Position numbers and translations under genes: made by a program. A DNA stretch of 64,000 nucleotides from Burkholderia guangdongensis (lineage in GTDB: Bacteria > Pseudomonadota > Gammaproteobacteria > Burkholderiales > Burkholderiaceae). The stretch covers positions 1 through 64,000 of the forward strand of contig NZ_JACBNX010000015.1 of assembly GCF_013403875.1 (NCBI RefSeq). The letters are read 5' to 3'. The notes under the pieces were generated by a model. That model did no database searches and was not told the origin of the DNA. It worked only from the letters and a program-made list of their open reading frames with translations. Of the stretch, positions 1 to 8,013 are shown one piece after another (positions within the stretch are counted from its first letter, which is position 1; every line of letters begins with the position of its first letter).

Positions 1-80
1 AGTTGCTTGATCAGCTCCGGGTCAAGGTTCAAGCCCTTGCCCGGTTCAATCGTCACTTCTTCCTTGCGTTTGCGTGGCAT
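1..80 (-). CDS. IS256-family transposase, N-terminal fragment cut by window edge
   Basis: Only the first 26 codons are inside the window, read leftwards from the ATG at 78-80. The peptide starts MPRKRKEE and continues through EPGKGLNLDPELIKQ, which I recognise as the usual beginning of IS256-type (mutator-like, DDE) transposases in Burkholderia. The catalytic domain is outside the window. The gene lies next to, and apparently interrupts, the brnA antitoxin. The IS end should be near 135-141, where the BrnA reading frame stops matching its family. The family call rests on a short N-terminus only. Confidence 0.6.
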   Translation of the reverse strand, partial: MPRKRKEEVTIEPGKGLNLDPELIKQ

Positions 81-110
81 AAAGTGGCTCCTTGGCCATC
101 AGTTTATGCC

Positions 111-293
111 TCACACACAAGGTTCCGGATAGGCTCCGGCATCCAGTCGCATCGTCACCGCCTGCTTCGGCGGCACGTGCAGCTCGGCACGCGCGAAGAA
201 CTCGTCATCGAGTTCCGGGATGTCGCTCGTGTCGATCTGCTCATCCTTGAGCTTGGCCAGCCGCTTCCAGTCAGTTTTTGATGCTTTGCTCAT
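111..293 (-). pseudogene. brnA: BrnA-like antitoxin, 3' end lost to an IS
   Basis: The start at 291-293 (MSKASKTDW) overlaps the 3' end of the brnT remnant, the usual brnT-brnA arrangement. Residues about 15-50 carry the BrnA pattern SDIPELDDEFFARA followed by VTMRLDA, the beginning of the ribbon-helix-helix. After RLDA the protein normally runs on for about 30-40 residues through the helices. Here the sequence changes to GAYPEPCV and stops, giving about 60 residues instead of 90-100. The neighbouring IS256-type transposase start explains the break. BrnA normally neutralises the BrnT ribonuclease and represses the operon; this copy should lack a complete DNA-binding fold. Confidence 0.6.
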
Positions 294-471
294 AACGCCT
301 CGCTTCGTACTTCGTCGCCTTGCGAGCCGAGACAATCCGAATCACCGGCCCGTCACGCTCGACGTAAACCACCACCGCCATCATCGCCTTCATCCAGCCT
401 AGCGCCGTCCAACGTTCTTCGCCGTAATCCTCCCGTCCGAATGCGTGGCGACACACTGACGCCCATTTCAC
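271..471 (-). pseudogene. brnT: BrnT-like toxin, 5'-truncated remnant
   Basis: The open frame ends YEARRYEQSIKN and contains REDYGEERW followed by VVVYVERDGPVIRIVSARKA, which matches the second half of BrnT ribonuclease toxins (typical R-Y-G-E, R-I-I-S-x-R-x-A spacing). The first half, with the FDPAKxxxNxxKHG segment, is missing. Upstream in frame there are only a few unrelated codons before a TAG at 487-489, and no ATG. The pair was probably part of an accessory segment that has decayed; with half the toxin gone and the antitoxin interrupted it should be inactive. Confidence 0.6.
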
Positions 472-552
472 TTCTCGCCTCCCCGCCTACTGCAGCAACC
501 GCTCCGTGCTTCGGCAAATGGCCACGCTAGCGGGTTCAATCCCGCAAATCCA

Positions 553-684
553 TCAGACTCGGCTGATTTTTCTCGTCAAAAATCGGAACGCCGACGCGAG
601 CCCGACGTCGAACTGCTGCAGGCCGCGCGCGTAGATCAGGTACGACAGATTCGTCGGCGATGTGGGACAAGGTTCCGTGGCCGC
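553..684 (-). pseudogene. Possible ABC sugar-transporter permease 3' remnant
   Basis: On the minus strand an open frame without a start reads NLSYLIYARGLQQFDVGLASA and then stops shortly after. This resembles the periplasmic-loop and last-helix entry of binding-protein-dependent sugar permeases of the UgpA type (pattern L-x-Y-x-I-Y, F-D-x-G-x-A-S-A). No upstream part of the gene remains, because zur starts nearby on the other strand. It looks like a deletion scar at the edge of the core chromosome. The match is from memory of the motif only. Confidence 0.35.
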
Positions 685-738
685 GCGTGCGGCGCACGCG
701 GGAGGGGCGGGACGCGAAGAGAACGTGCGCGACGGGAC

Positions 739-756
739 GATACGTTATATCATCTC
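739..756. promoter_or_regulatory. Zur box in the zur-znuACB promoter
   Basis: GATACGTTATATCATCTC matches the palindromic zinc-uptake regulator site GAAATGTTATAACATTTC at 14 of 18 positions, including the central GTTATA core. It lies about 30 bp before the zur start, where a repressor would block the promoter. This predicts zinc-dependent autorepression of the whole zur-znuACB unit. Confidence 0.65.
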
Positions 757-784
757 CTCACGATCCGTTTCATCGCACCATGCC

Positions 785-1246
785 ATGAATGCCCCCCTGT
801 CAATCGCCGAGCGCCTCGCGCGCGCCGACGCATTCGCCGCCGAGCACGGTCTCGCGTGGACGCCGCTGCGCCGCCAGGTCTACGAACACGTGCTCGCGGC
901 CCAGAAGCCGATCGGCGCGTACGACCTGCTCGCCGCGCTCGAGCCGCAACGCGGCCGCGTGCCGCCGACGACCGTCTACCGCGCGCTCGACTTCCTCGTC
1001 GAGCACGGCCTGATCCACCGGATCGAATCGAAGAACGCGTTCTTCGCGTGCTGCGAGATCGGCCAGCCGCACGAAGGCCAGTTCCTGATCTGCGAATCGT
1101 GCGGCGACACGGTCGAGATCCCCGGCGCGGACCTCGCGAAGAAGTTGTCCGAGAGCGAGCCCGCGCACGGCTTCGAGGTGCATCACCAGGTCGTCGAGCT
1201 GAGCGGCATCTGCGGGCACTGCAAGACTCATCCGGGGCGCGGCTGA
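785..1246 (+). CDS. zur: Zinc uptake regulator Zur (Fur family)
   Basis: A 153-residue Fur-family repressor. The N-terminal winged helix includes TPLRRQVYEHV (about 26-36) and the recognition segment TTVYRALDFLVEHGLI (62-77). The C-terminal half has the structural-zinc cysteine pairs CESC (103-106) and CGHC (143-146) plus a His-rich stretch (EVHHQ). Immediate linkage to znuACB and the Zur box at 739-756 separate it from ferric Fur. The start at MNAPLS was chosen because upstream codons run through the operator and promoter. It should bind DNA with Zn(II) and repress zinc import when zinc is ample. Confidence 0.9.
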   Translation: MNAPLSIAERLARADAFAAEHGLAWTPLRRQVYEHVLAAQKPIGAYDLLAALEPQRGRVPPTTVYRALDFLVEHGLIHRIESKNAFFACCEIGQPHEGQFLICESCGDTVEIPGADLAKKLSESEPAHGFEVHHQVVELSGICGHCKTHPGRG

Positions 1247-1298
1247 TCCCGGCCGCGCCCTTTCTCGCTTCCCTCATCACAACGACACGAGGAGATTC

Positions 1299-2207
1299 AT
1301 GTCCATCGCCCTGTCGCGCACGCCGCTGCGCGCCGTTTCGCGTCCGTTCCGCTGGCTCGTGGCCGGCCTCGCCGCGCTGTCGGTCGCGGGCCATGCGTTC
1401 GCCGCGCCGGTGAACGTCGTCGCCGCGGAAAACTTCTACGGCGACGTCGCCACGCAGATCGGCGGCAGCCACGTCGCGGTGACGAGCATCCTCAGCAATC
1501 CGGACGAGGATCCGCACCTGTTCGAAGCGAGCCCGAAGACCGCGCGCGCGCTGCAGCAGGCGCAGGTCGTGATCTACAACGGCGCCGATTACGATCCGTG
1601 GATGGCGAAGCTGCTGTCCGTGTCGAAGCAGCCGAGTCGCGTGACGATCGTCGTCGCCGATCTGATCGGCAAGAAGGCCGGCGACAACCCGCATCTGTGG
1701 TACGACCCGGCGACGATGCCCGCCGCCGCGCGCGCGATCGCGGCCGAGCTCGGCCGCGCCGATCCCGCGCACAAGGCCGAATACGACGCGAACCTCGACA
1801 AGTTCGTCGCGTCGCTGAAGCCGATCGCCGACAAGGTCGCCGCGCTGCGCGCGAAATACAAGGGCGTGCCGGTGACCGCGACCGAGCCGGTATTCGGCTA
1901 TGCCGCCGCCGCGGTCGGGCTCGACATGCGCAACCAGCGCTTCCAGCTCGCGACGATGAACAACACCGAGCCGACCCCGTCGGACGTCGCCGCGTTCGAG
2001 AACGATCTGCGCAAGAAACAGGTGCGCGTGCTGATCTACAACGGCCAGACCGAAGATCCGACGACGAAGCGGATGCGCAAGATCGCGCACGATTCGGGCG
2101 TGCCGACGGTCAGCGTCACCGAGACCGAGCCGCGCGGCAAGACCTTCCAGCAATGGCAGCTCGGTCAGTTCGACGCGCTCGGCCGCGCACTCGCCACCAC
2201 CAAATAA
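1299..2207 (+). CDS. znuA: Periplasmic zinc-binding protein of the ZnuABC transporter
   Basis: A 302-residue cluster-A-I binding protein with a signal peptide cleaved near AFA-AP (about residue 35). Metal-site candidates are His73 (DPHLF) and His132 (NPHLWYD). The position usually occupied by a third His is Glu196 in TATEPVFGY, followed by TETEPRG near the C-terminus. There is no His-rich acidic loop of the kind seen in enterobacterial ZnuA. It follows zur by 52 bp with an AGGAG site before the ATG and overlaps znuC by one base (TAATG). It delivers Zn(II), or possibly another divalent metal, to the ZnuB channel. Confidence 0.88.
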   Translation: MSIALSRTPLRAVSRPFRWLVAGLAALSVAGHAFAAPVNVVAAENFYGDVATQIGGSHVAVTSILSNPDEDPHLFEASPKTARALQQAQVVIYNGADYDPWMAKLLSVSKQPSRVTIVVADLIGKKAGDNPHLWYDPATMPAAARAIAAELGRADPAHKAEYDANLDKFVASLKPIADKVAALRAKYKGVPVTATEPVFGYAAAAVGLDMRNQRFQLATMNNTEPTPSDVAAFENDLRKKQVRVLIYNGQTEDPTTKRMRKIAHDSGVPTVSVTETEPRGKTFQQWQLGQFDALGRALATTK

Positions 2208-3103
2208 TGAACCGTTCACCGCATGCGCTCGAGCTCGAGCGCGTCACGCTCGAGCTCGCCGGACGCACGATCCTGCGCGACGTGAGCTTCTCGATCGAGC
2301 CCGGCGAGTTCGTCGGCGTGCTCGGCCCGAACGGCGCCGGCAAGACGACGCTGATGCGCGCGATCCTCGGCCTCGTGCCGACGGCCGGCGGCTCGCTGCG
2401 GGTCGGCGGCACGCCGGTCGCGCGCGGTAACGCGTCGATCGGCTACATGCCGCAGATCCGCAGCGCGCTGTCGGGCCGGCGCGTACGCGGCTACGACTTC
2501 GTCGCGATGGCGGCCGACGGGCATCGCTGGGGGCTGCCGCACGCGAGCGCCGCGACGCGGCACGAAGTCGACCGCGTGCTCGAGCTCGTCGGCGCCGCGC
2601 AGCTCGCGCGCCGGCCGCTGTCCGAGCTGTCGGGCGGCGAGCGCCAGCGCCTGCTGCTCGCGCAGTGCCTGCTCGGCGGCCCGAAGCTGCTGCTGCTCGA
2701 CGAGCCGCTGATCAGCCTCGATCCGAACCACCAGCGCGGCGTCGTCGAGCTCGTGCGCCGCGTGCAGCGCGAGCTCGGCATCACCGTGCTGTTCTCCGCG
2801 CACGAGCTGAATCCGCTGTTGAACGCGCTCGATCGCGTGCTGTATCTCGGCAACGGCGTCGCGGCGCTCGGCACCGTCGACGAGGTGATCACGAAGCCGG
2901 TGCTGTCGCGGCTGTACGGCTCGCCGATCGACGTGATGCGCGTGAACGGCCGGATTTTCGTGATGTCGGGCGACGTCGAGGTCGAGAAGCACGACCACGA
3001 GCACGAAGACGAGGACGGCAACGGCCATTCGCACGGCGGCGGCCATCATCACGGCCACGGCCACGCGCATCCTCACGACAGCGGACACTCACACGATGTT
3101 TGA
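2207..3103 (+). CDS. znuC: Zinc ABC transporter ATPase with His-rich tail
   Basis: A 298-residue ABC ATPase: Walker A GPNGAGKT (40-47), signature LSGGERQ (141-147), Walker B LLLLDEP (161-167). It energises ZnuB on the cytoplasmic face. The start overlaps the znuA stop, indicating translational coupling. The C-terminal 37 or so residues form an unusual His/Asp/Glu-rich tail with 14 histidines in HDHEH, HSH and HHHGHGH blocks. In many species the metal-buffering His-rich segment belongs to ZnuA; here it is on the ATPase and so would sit in the cytosol, possibly as a zinc store or sensor. Confidence 0.92.
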   Translation: MNRSPHALELERVTLELAGRTILRDVSFSIEPGEFVGVLGPNGAGKTTLMRAILGLVPTAGGSLRVGGTPVARGNASIGYMPQIRSALSGRRVRGYDFVAMAADGHRWGLPHASAATRHEVDRVLELVGAAQLARRPLSELSGGERQRLLLAQCLLGGPKLLLLDEPLISLDPNHQRGVVELVRRVQRELGITVLFSAHELNPLLNALDRVLYLGNGVAALGTVDEVITKPVLSRLYGSPIDVMRVNGRIFVMSGDVEVEKHDHEHEDEDGNGHSHGGGHHHGHGHAHPHDSGHSHDV

Positions 3104-3884
3104 ATACGACTTCATGATCAACGCGTTCGCGGCCGCGGGGATCGTCGCGGTGCTCGCGGGCATCGTCGGCTACTTCCTCGTGCTGCGCGGGCAGACGTTC
3201 GCGGGCCACGCGCTGTCGCACGTCGGCTTCACCGGCGCGACGGGCGCGGTGCTGCTCGGCATCCCGCCGATCTGGGGCATGGTCGGCTTCACGCTCGCGG
3301 CCGGCGTCGGGATGGGCGCGCTCGGCGAGCGGCTCGCGGGGCGCGACGTCGCGATCGGCGTGGTGCTGTCCGGCGCGCTCGGCTTCGGCCTGTTGTTCCT
3401 GCACTTCTTCACGTCGTTCGCGACGCAAGTGACGGCGCTGTTGTTCGGCAACGTGCTCGCGGTCAGCCAGTCGACGCTCGGCACGCTCGCCGGCATCGCC
3501 GTCGTGAGCCTCGCCGCGCTCGCGGCGATCGCGCGGCCGCTGCTGTTCGCGTCGCTGCAGCCGGAGCTCGCGGAAGCGAAGGGGGTGTCGCTGCGCGCGG
3601 TGTCGACGCTGTTCCTCGCCGTCTGCGCGCTAACGGTCGCCGCGTGCACGCAGATCGTCGGCGTGCTGCTCGTGTTCACGCTGCTCGTCGGGCCCGCGGC
3701 GGCCGCGCAGAATCTCGCGACGCGGCTGTCGAACGGCGTGTGGCTCGCGGCGATCTTCGCACTCGGCGAGGCATGGCTCGGCATCACGCTGTCGTACTAC
3801 ACGGACTGGCCGACGAGCTTCTGGATCACGACGCTGTCGGCGGCGGTGTATGCGGTGAGTTTGTTGGGGAAGTTGAGAAGTTGA
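3096..3884 (+). CDS. znuB: Zinc ABC transporter permease
   Basis: A 262-residue integral membrane protein of the ABC-3 family with about eight hydrophobic segments. The family motif appears as GHALSHVGFTGATGAVLLG (about residues 38-57). It overlaps the end of znuC by eight bases and closes the operon, followed by a strong hairpin terminator. It forms the zinc channel with ZnuA outside and ZnuC inside. Confidence 0.92.
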   Translation: MFEYDFMINAFAAAGIVAVLAGIVGYFLVLRGQTFAGHALSHVGFTGATGAVLLGIPPIWGMVGFTLAAGVGMGALGERLAGRDVAIGVVLSGALGFGLLFLHFFTSFATQVTALLFGNVLAVSQSTLGTLAGIAVVSLAALAAIARPLLFASLQPELAEAKGVSLRAVSTLFLAVCALTVAACTQIVGVLLVFTLLVGPAAAAQNLATRLSNGVWLAAIFALGEAWLGITLSYYTDWPTSFWITTLSAAVYAVSLLGKLRS

Positions 3885-3924
3885 AGGCGACGGATGTCGC
3901 GTGACGCATGCGCCCCCAAAGAAC

Positions 3925-3953
3925 AACACCCCGCTCGAATCGAGCGGGGTGTT
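3925..3953. terminator. Bidirectional terminator between znuB and fghA
   Basis: A perfect 13-bp stem (AACACCCCGCTCG and its complement) with a three-base loop, flanked by A-rich sequence on the left and T-rich on the right. It separates converging transcripts from znuB (+) and fghA (-). Confidence 0.8.
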
Positions 3954-3979
3954 TGCGTTTCATCGCTGGTCGCTTTCGT

Positions 3980-4828
3980 CTACCGCCCCAGCACCCGCGC
4001 ATGATGCGCGAGATGATCCTCGACGAAGCTCTGGATGAAGTAGTACCCGTGGTCGTAGCGCGGATGCCGCCGCAGCGTCAGCGGCTGCCCCGCCGCCAGG
4101 CACGCGGCCTCGAACACGTCCGGGTTCAGCTGGTTCGCGAGGAACTGATCCGCGAGCCCCTGATCGATCAGGATCCCGTCCGCGAACTTCCGCGCATCCG
4201 CGCGCGCGACGAGCTCGCTCGCGTCGTACCGCTTCCACGCTTCGCGATCCGCGCCGAGATAGCCGGAGAACGCCTTCTCGCCCCACGGGCAGCGCATCGG
4301 CGCGGCGATCGGCGCGAACGCCGACACCGACCGGTACACGTCCGGATTGCGCAGCGCGAGCACGAGCGCGCCGTGCCCGCCCATCGAATGCCCGAAGATC
4401 CCGAGCCGCGCGCCGTCGATCGGCAACTCGGCCAGCACCGTCTCGCGCAATTCGTCGACGACGTACGAATACATCCGGTAATGCGCGGACCACGGCGCCT
4501 CGGTCGCGTCGACGTAGAAGCCCGCGCCGACGCCGAAATCCCACGCGCTGGCATCATCGGGCACGCCGTCGCCGCGCGGGCTCGTGTCCGGCGCGACCAG
4601 CGCGAGGCCGTGCCGCGCCGCATACTGCTGCGCGCCGGCCTTCATCGCGAACGTCTCCTCGGTGCAGGTCAGCCCCGCGAGATAGAACAGCGCCGGCACG
4701 CGGCCGTGCGCGGCCTGCGGCGGCAAGTACACCGAGAACTTCATCGGCAGGCCGATCGTCGCCGAGTCATGACGATAGAAGCGCTGCTCGCCGGCGTGGC
4801 ACGCGTGCGACGAAACGAGTTCGAGCAT
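3980..4828 (-). CDS. fghA: S-formylglutathione hydrolase
   Basis: A 282-residue alpha/beta hydrolase of the esterase D family. It hydrolyses S-formylglutathione to formate and glutathione, the last step of glutathione-dependent formaldehyde detoxification. The nucleophile is Ser148 in GHSMGG, the acid is expected in IDQGLAD (about 222-228) and the base His in RYDHGYY near residue 258. LAGLTCTEETF (about 50-60) is a typical oxyanion-side motif of the family. It follows frmA by 10 bp on the same strand, so the two pathway enzymes are probably cotranscribed. Confidence 0.93.
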   Translation of the reverse strand: MLELVSSHACHAGEQRFYRHDSATIGLPMKFSVYLPPQAAHGRVPALFYLAGLTCTEETFAMKAGAQQYAARHGLALVAPDTSPRGDGVPDDASAWDFGVGAGFYVDATEAPWSAHYRMYSYVVDELRETVLAELPIDGARLGIFGHSMGGHGALVLALRNPDVYRSVSAFAPIAAPMRCPWGEKAFSGYLGADREAWKRYDASELVARADARKFADGILIDQGLADQFLANQLNPDVFEAACLAAGQPLTLRRHPRYDHGYYFIQSFVEDHLAHHARVLGR

Positions 4829-4838
4829 CGCCGCGCCC

Positions 4839-5945
4839 TCAGTAGAGCACGACCGAACGGATCGACTCGCCCTTCTTCATCAGGTCGAAGCCGTCGTTGA
4901 TCCGCTCGAGCGGCAGCGTGTGCGTGATCAGGTCGTCGATGTTGAGCTTGCCTTCCATGTACCAGTCAACGATCTTCGGCACGTCGGTGCGCCCGCGCGC
5001 GCCGCCGAACGCGGAGCCCTTCCATTCGCGGCCCGTCACCAGTTGGAACGGCCGCGTGCTGATCTCCTCGCCCGCCGCCGCGACGCCGATGATGAACGAC
5101 TGGCCCCAGCCCTTGTGCGTGCATTCGAGCGCCTGGCGCATCGTCGTCACGTTGCCGATGCATTCGAACGAGTAGTCGGCGCCGCCGTCGGTCAGCTGCA
5201 CGATGTGATCGACGACGTTCGGCACCTCCTTCGGATTCACGAAGTGCGTCATCCCGAACTTCTTCGCGAGCTCGACGCGCGCCGGGTTGATGTCGACGCC
5301 GATGATCTTGTCCGCGCCGACCATCTTCGCGCCCTGGATCACGTTCAGGCCGATCCCGCCGAGCCCGAACACGACGACGTTCGCGCCCGCCTCGACCTTC
5401 GCCGAGTACACGACCGCGCCGACGCCCGTCGTCACGCCGCAGCCGATGTAGCAGACCTTGTCGAACGGCGCGTCCTCGCGGATCTTCGCGACCGCGATCT
5501 CCGGCACGACGATGTAGTTCGAGAACGTCGACGTCCCCATGTAGTGGAAGATCGGCTTGCCGTCGAGCGAGAAGCGCGACGTCGCGTCCGGCATCAGGCC
5601 CTTGCCCTGCGTCGCGCGAATCTTCTGGCACAGGTTCGTCTTGCGCGACAGGCAGAACTTGCACTCGCGGCATTCGGGCGTGTAGAGCGGAATCACGTGG
5701 TCGCCTTTGCGCACGGTGCCGACGCCCGGCCCGACGTCGACGACGACGCCCGCGCCCTCGTGTCCGAGAATCGCCGGGAAGATCCCTTCGGGGTCCGCAC
5801 CCGACAGCGTGTAGTAGTCGGTGTGGCAGATGCCCGTCGCCTTCACCTCGATCAGCACTTCGCCCGCGCGCGGCCCGTCGAGATCGACTTCCTCGATCGT
5901 CAGCGGCGCGCCGGCCTTCCATGCAATTGCGGCTTTCGTCTTCAT
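4839..5945 (-). CDS. frmA: S-(hydroxymethyl)glutathione dehydrogenase / class III alcohol dehydrogenase
   Basis: A 368-residue zinc-dependent medium-chain dehydrogenase that oxidises the formaldehyde-glutathione adduct to S-formylglutathione with NAD. Visible features are the catalytic zinc ligands in ATGICHTD (Cys40) and GHEGAG (His62), the structural-zinc cysteines in [15 protein letters not shown], and the nucleotide-binding GLGGIGLNV. The start at 5943-5945 has an AGGAG site eight bases upstream; the in-frame upstream extension is not conserved in character. It is followed closely by fghA. No frmR-type regulator gene lies next to it. Confidence 0.95.
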   Translation of the reverse strand: MKTKAAIAWKAGAPLTIEEVDLDGPRAGEVLIEVKATGICHTDYYTLSGADPEGIFPAILGHEGAGVVVDVGPGVGTVRKGDHVIPLYTPECRECKFCLSRKTNLCQKIRATQGKGLMPDATSRFSLDGKPIFHYMGTSTFSNYIVVPEIAVAKIREDAPFDKVCYIGCGVTTGVGAVVYSAKVEAGANVVVFGLGGIGLNVIQGAKMVGADKIIGVDINPARVELAKKFGMTHFVNPKEVPNVVDHIVQLTDGGADYSFECIGNVTTMRQALECTHKGWGQSFIIGVAAAGEEISTRPFQLVTGREWKGSAFGGARGRTDVPKIVDWYMEGKLNIDDLITHTLPLERINDGFDLMKKGESIRSVVLY

Positions 5946-6539
5946 CGTGTGTGACTCCTGTCTGTCGTGTCGATCCGGGCGAGCGCTTGAGCGCTTGCCC
6001 GACTTCATGCAAAGCGGGACGTGGCCGCGCGCCGCGCGCATCGAACGCGCGCCGCGCGGGGCAATGAAATCGTGCTCGCCATGATCGCCGTTTCACGCGC
6101 GCGCCGCGTGCGCAAAACAGCCTACGGCTTGCCGGAATACGTCATCGATGACGCTTCTCGACAAGCGCCCGAGTGTAAACGGACGCCGCAGAGCGTGCAT
6201 CGGCCAGCACGCGCGAGAGCGTCGATCGGCATGCGTACAAAGGGGTTTCGCGGGTTAACCCGCTCCCGTTTTCGGACAACCCGAATCGCCATTATTCGAA
6301 TCCTCCCATACACACCATAAAGCAACCGATATCCGATAACCGGCCGACCGGCATTTTGCACGGGTATAAATCAGGAAACCACACCGCCAGGCAGGCCCCG
6401 CCATGTAATCTCCGGAAACCGACGCCACCCCCGCATATCGAACCTGCAAAGCACGGAATAGAACCACGTACTCTTGTTGCGCGAAGACATTCCGCATACC
6501 TTGCTGCTATCCCGAATACAAGATGATGGAGTGAGACAG
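5946..6539. other. Intergenic region between divergent frmA and NCS2 permease
   Basis: These 594 bp must contain both promoters. An imperfect inverted repeat (CGGGCGAGCGC and partner, 5976-6001) lies within the presumed frmA leader and is the only structure I can point to. The part near 6290-6500 is less GC-rich than the rest, as expected for the permease promoter. I see no coding sequence with believable codon use. Confidence 0.4.
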
Positions 6540-7898
6540 ATGCAAACGAACACGGTCCATCCGTGCGATGAAGTGCTGCCGGCAGGCAAGCTCGTCACGC
6601 TCGGCCTGCAGCACGTTCTCGTCATGTACGCCGGCGCGGTCGCCGTCCCGCTGATCATCGGCGGGGCCCTGAAACTGCCGAAAGATCAAATCGCGTTCCT
6701 GATCAGCGCCGATCTTTTCTCGTGCGGCATCGCCACCCTGATTCAGACGCTCGGCATCTGGATCTTCGGCATCCGGCTGCCCGTGATCATGGGTTGCACG
6801 TTCGCGGCGGTCGGCCCGATGATCGCGATCGGCACCGATCCGAACCTCGGCCTGCTCGACATCTACGGCTCGACGATCGCCGCCGGCATCATCGGCACCT
6901 TGCTCGCGCCGCTGGTCGGCCGATTGCTTCGATTCTTCCCGCCCGTCGTCGTCGGCACCGTGATCGCGGTGATCGGCCTGTCGCTGATGGAGGTCGGGAT
7001 CAACTGGGCCGCGGGCGGCGTCGGCAATCCCGAGTACGGCAGCCCGATCTTCCTCGGCCTGTCCCTGTTCGTGCTGATGCTGATCCTGCTGATCAACAAG
7101 TTCGGCAAGGGCTTCGTCTCGAACATCTCGGTGCTGCTCGGCATCGTGGTCGGCTTCATCATCGCGCTGGCGATCGGCCGCGTGAACATGGCGGGTGTCG
7201 CCGCCGCGCCGTGGGTCGGCCTGATCCTGCCGTTCCACTTCGGGATGCCGCACTTCGACCCGCTCGCGATCACGACGATGGTCATCGTGATGTTCGTCAC
7301 GTTCATCGAATCGACCGGGATGTTCCTCGCGATCGGCGACCTCGTCGACCGTCCGGTCGACCGCGAAACGCTGGTGCGCGGCCTGCGCGTCGATGGTCTC
7401 GCGACCGTGATCGGCGGCATCTTCAATACGTTCCCGCACACGTCGTTCTCGCAGAACGTCGGCCTGATCGGCATTACCGGCGTGAAGAGCCGCTTCGTCT
7501 GCACGACGTCGGGCGTGATCCTCGTGATCCTCGGGCTGTTCCCGAAGATGGCGCAGGTCGTCGCGTCGGTGCCGCCGTTCGTGCTCGGCGGCGCGGGCAT
7601 CGTGATGTTCGGGATGGTCGCGGCGAGCGGGATCAAGGTGCTGACGAAGGTCGACTTCGTGAAGAACCACCACAACCTGTTCATCGTCGCGGTCAGCATC
7701 GGCATGGGCCTCGTGCCGGTCGTGTCGCCGCACTTCTTCTCGAAGATGCCCGGCGCGCTCGCCCCGATCCTGCACAGCGGGATCCTGCTCGCGGCCGTGT
7801 CGGCCGTGATCCTGAACATCGTGTTCAACGGCGCGAAGGCCGTGAACACGGACGCCGACGCGCATTCCGCCAGCGAGTTCTCCGCCGACCTGCACTGA
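6540..7898 (+). CDS. NCS2-family purine (xanthine/urate-type) permease
   Basis: A 452-residue membrane protein of the nucleobase-ascorbate transporter family with about 14 hydrophobic segments. The family signature appears as SFSQNVGLIGITGVKSR (Q-N-x-G followed by T-G-V-x-S-R), which is commoner in xanthine/uric acid symporters than in uracil permeases. GLQHVLVMYAGAVAVPLIIGGAL near the N-terminus is the conserved first-helix motif. The start at 6540 has a GGAG site. It is a monocistronic unit closed by a strong hairpin. It should import a purine base with protons; the exact substrate cannot be decided from the sequence. Confidence 0.85.
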   Translation: MQTNTVHPCDEVLPAGKLVTLGLQHVLVMYAGAVAVPLIIGGALKLPKDQIAFLISADLFSCGIATLIQTLGIWIFGIRLPVIMGCTFAAVGPMIAIGTDPNLGLLDIYGSTIAAGIIGTLLAPLVGRLLRFFPPVVVGTVIAVIGLSLMEVGINWAAGGVGNPEYGSPIFLGLSLFVLMLILLINKFGKGFVSNISVLLGIVVGFIIALAIGRVNMAGVAAAPWVGLILPFHFGMPHFDPLAITTMVIVMFVTFIESTGMFLAIGDLVDRPVDRETLVRGLRVDGLATVIGGIFNTFPHTSFSQNVGLIGITGVKSRFVCTTSGVILVILGLFPKMAQVVASVPPFVLGGAGIVMFGMVAASGIKVLTKVDFVKNHHNLFIVAVSIGMGLVPVVSPHFFSKMPGALAPILHSGILLAAVSAVILNIVFNGAKAVNTDADAHSASEFSADLH

Positions 7899-7941
7899 CG
7901 AAAAGCGCGCGCACCGTGACCGGTTGCGCGCGACACATGAA

Positions 7942-7978
7942 AAAAACGCCACGAAGCGCTGCGCTTCGTGGCGTTTTT
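7942..7978. terminator. Bidirectional terminator between the NCS2 permease and oprB
   Basis: A long perfect stem (AAAAACGCCACGAAGCG and its complement) with a three-base loop, A-tract on one side and T-tract on the other. It serves the permease (+) and the pump operon (-), which converge here. Confidence 0.85.
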
Positions 7979-8013
7979 GTTTGCGGATTTTGTTTGCGGA
8001 TTGGCCGCCCGGC

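Larger units (their letters stand above)
472..784. other. Scarred intergenic stretch before zur
   Basis: This 313-bp gap separates the broken toxin-antitoxin remnants from the conserved zinc locus. It holds the possible permease fragment (about 553-684), the Zur box at 739-756 and the zur promoter. A short GC hairpin at 530-545 is also present. I see no complete gene in it. Confidence 0.5.

Noticed and set aside
530..545. A tRNA T-arm-like hairpin GCGGGTTCAATCCCGC
   Set aside because: With the canonical seven-base loop only the first pairs of the stem form, and no matching acceptor or anticodon arms are nearby. It is not a tRNA or a clear att remnant.
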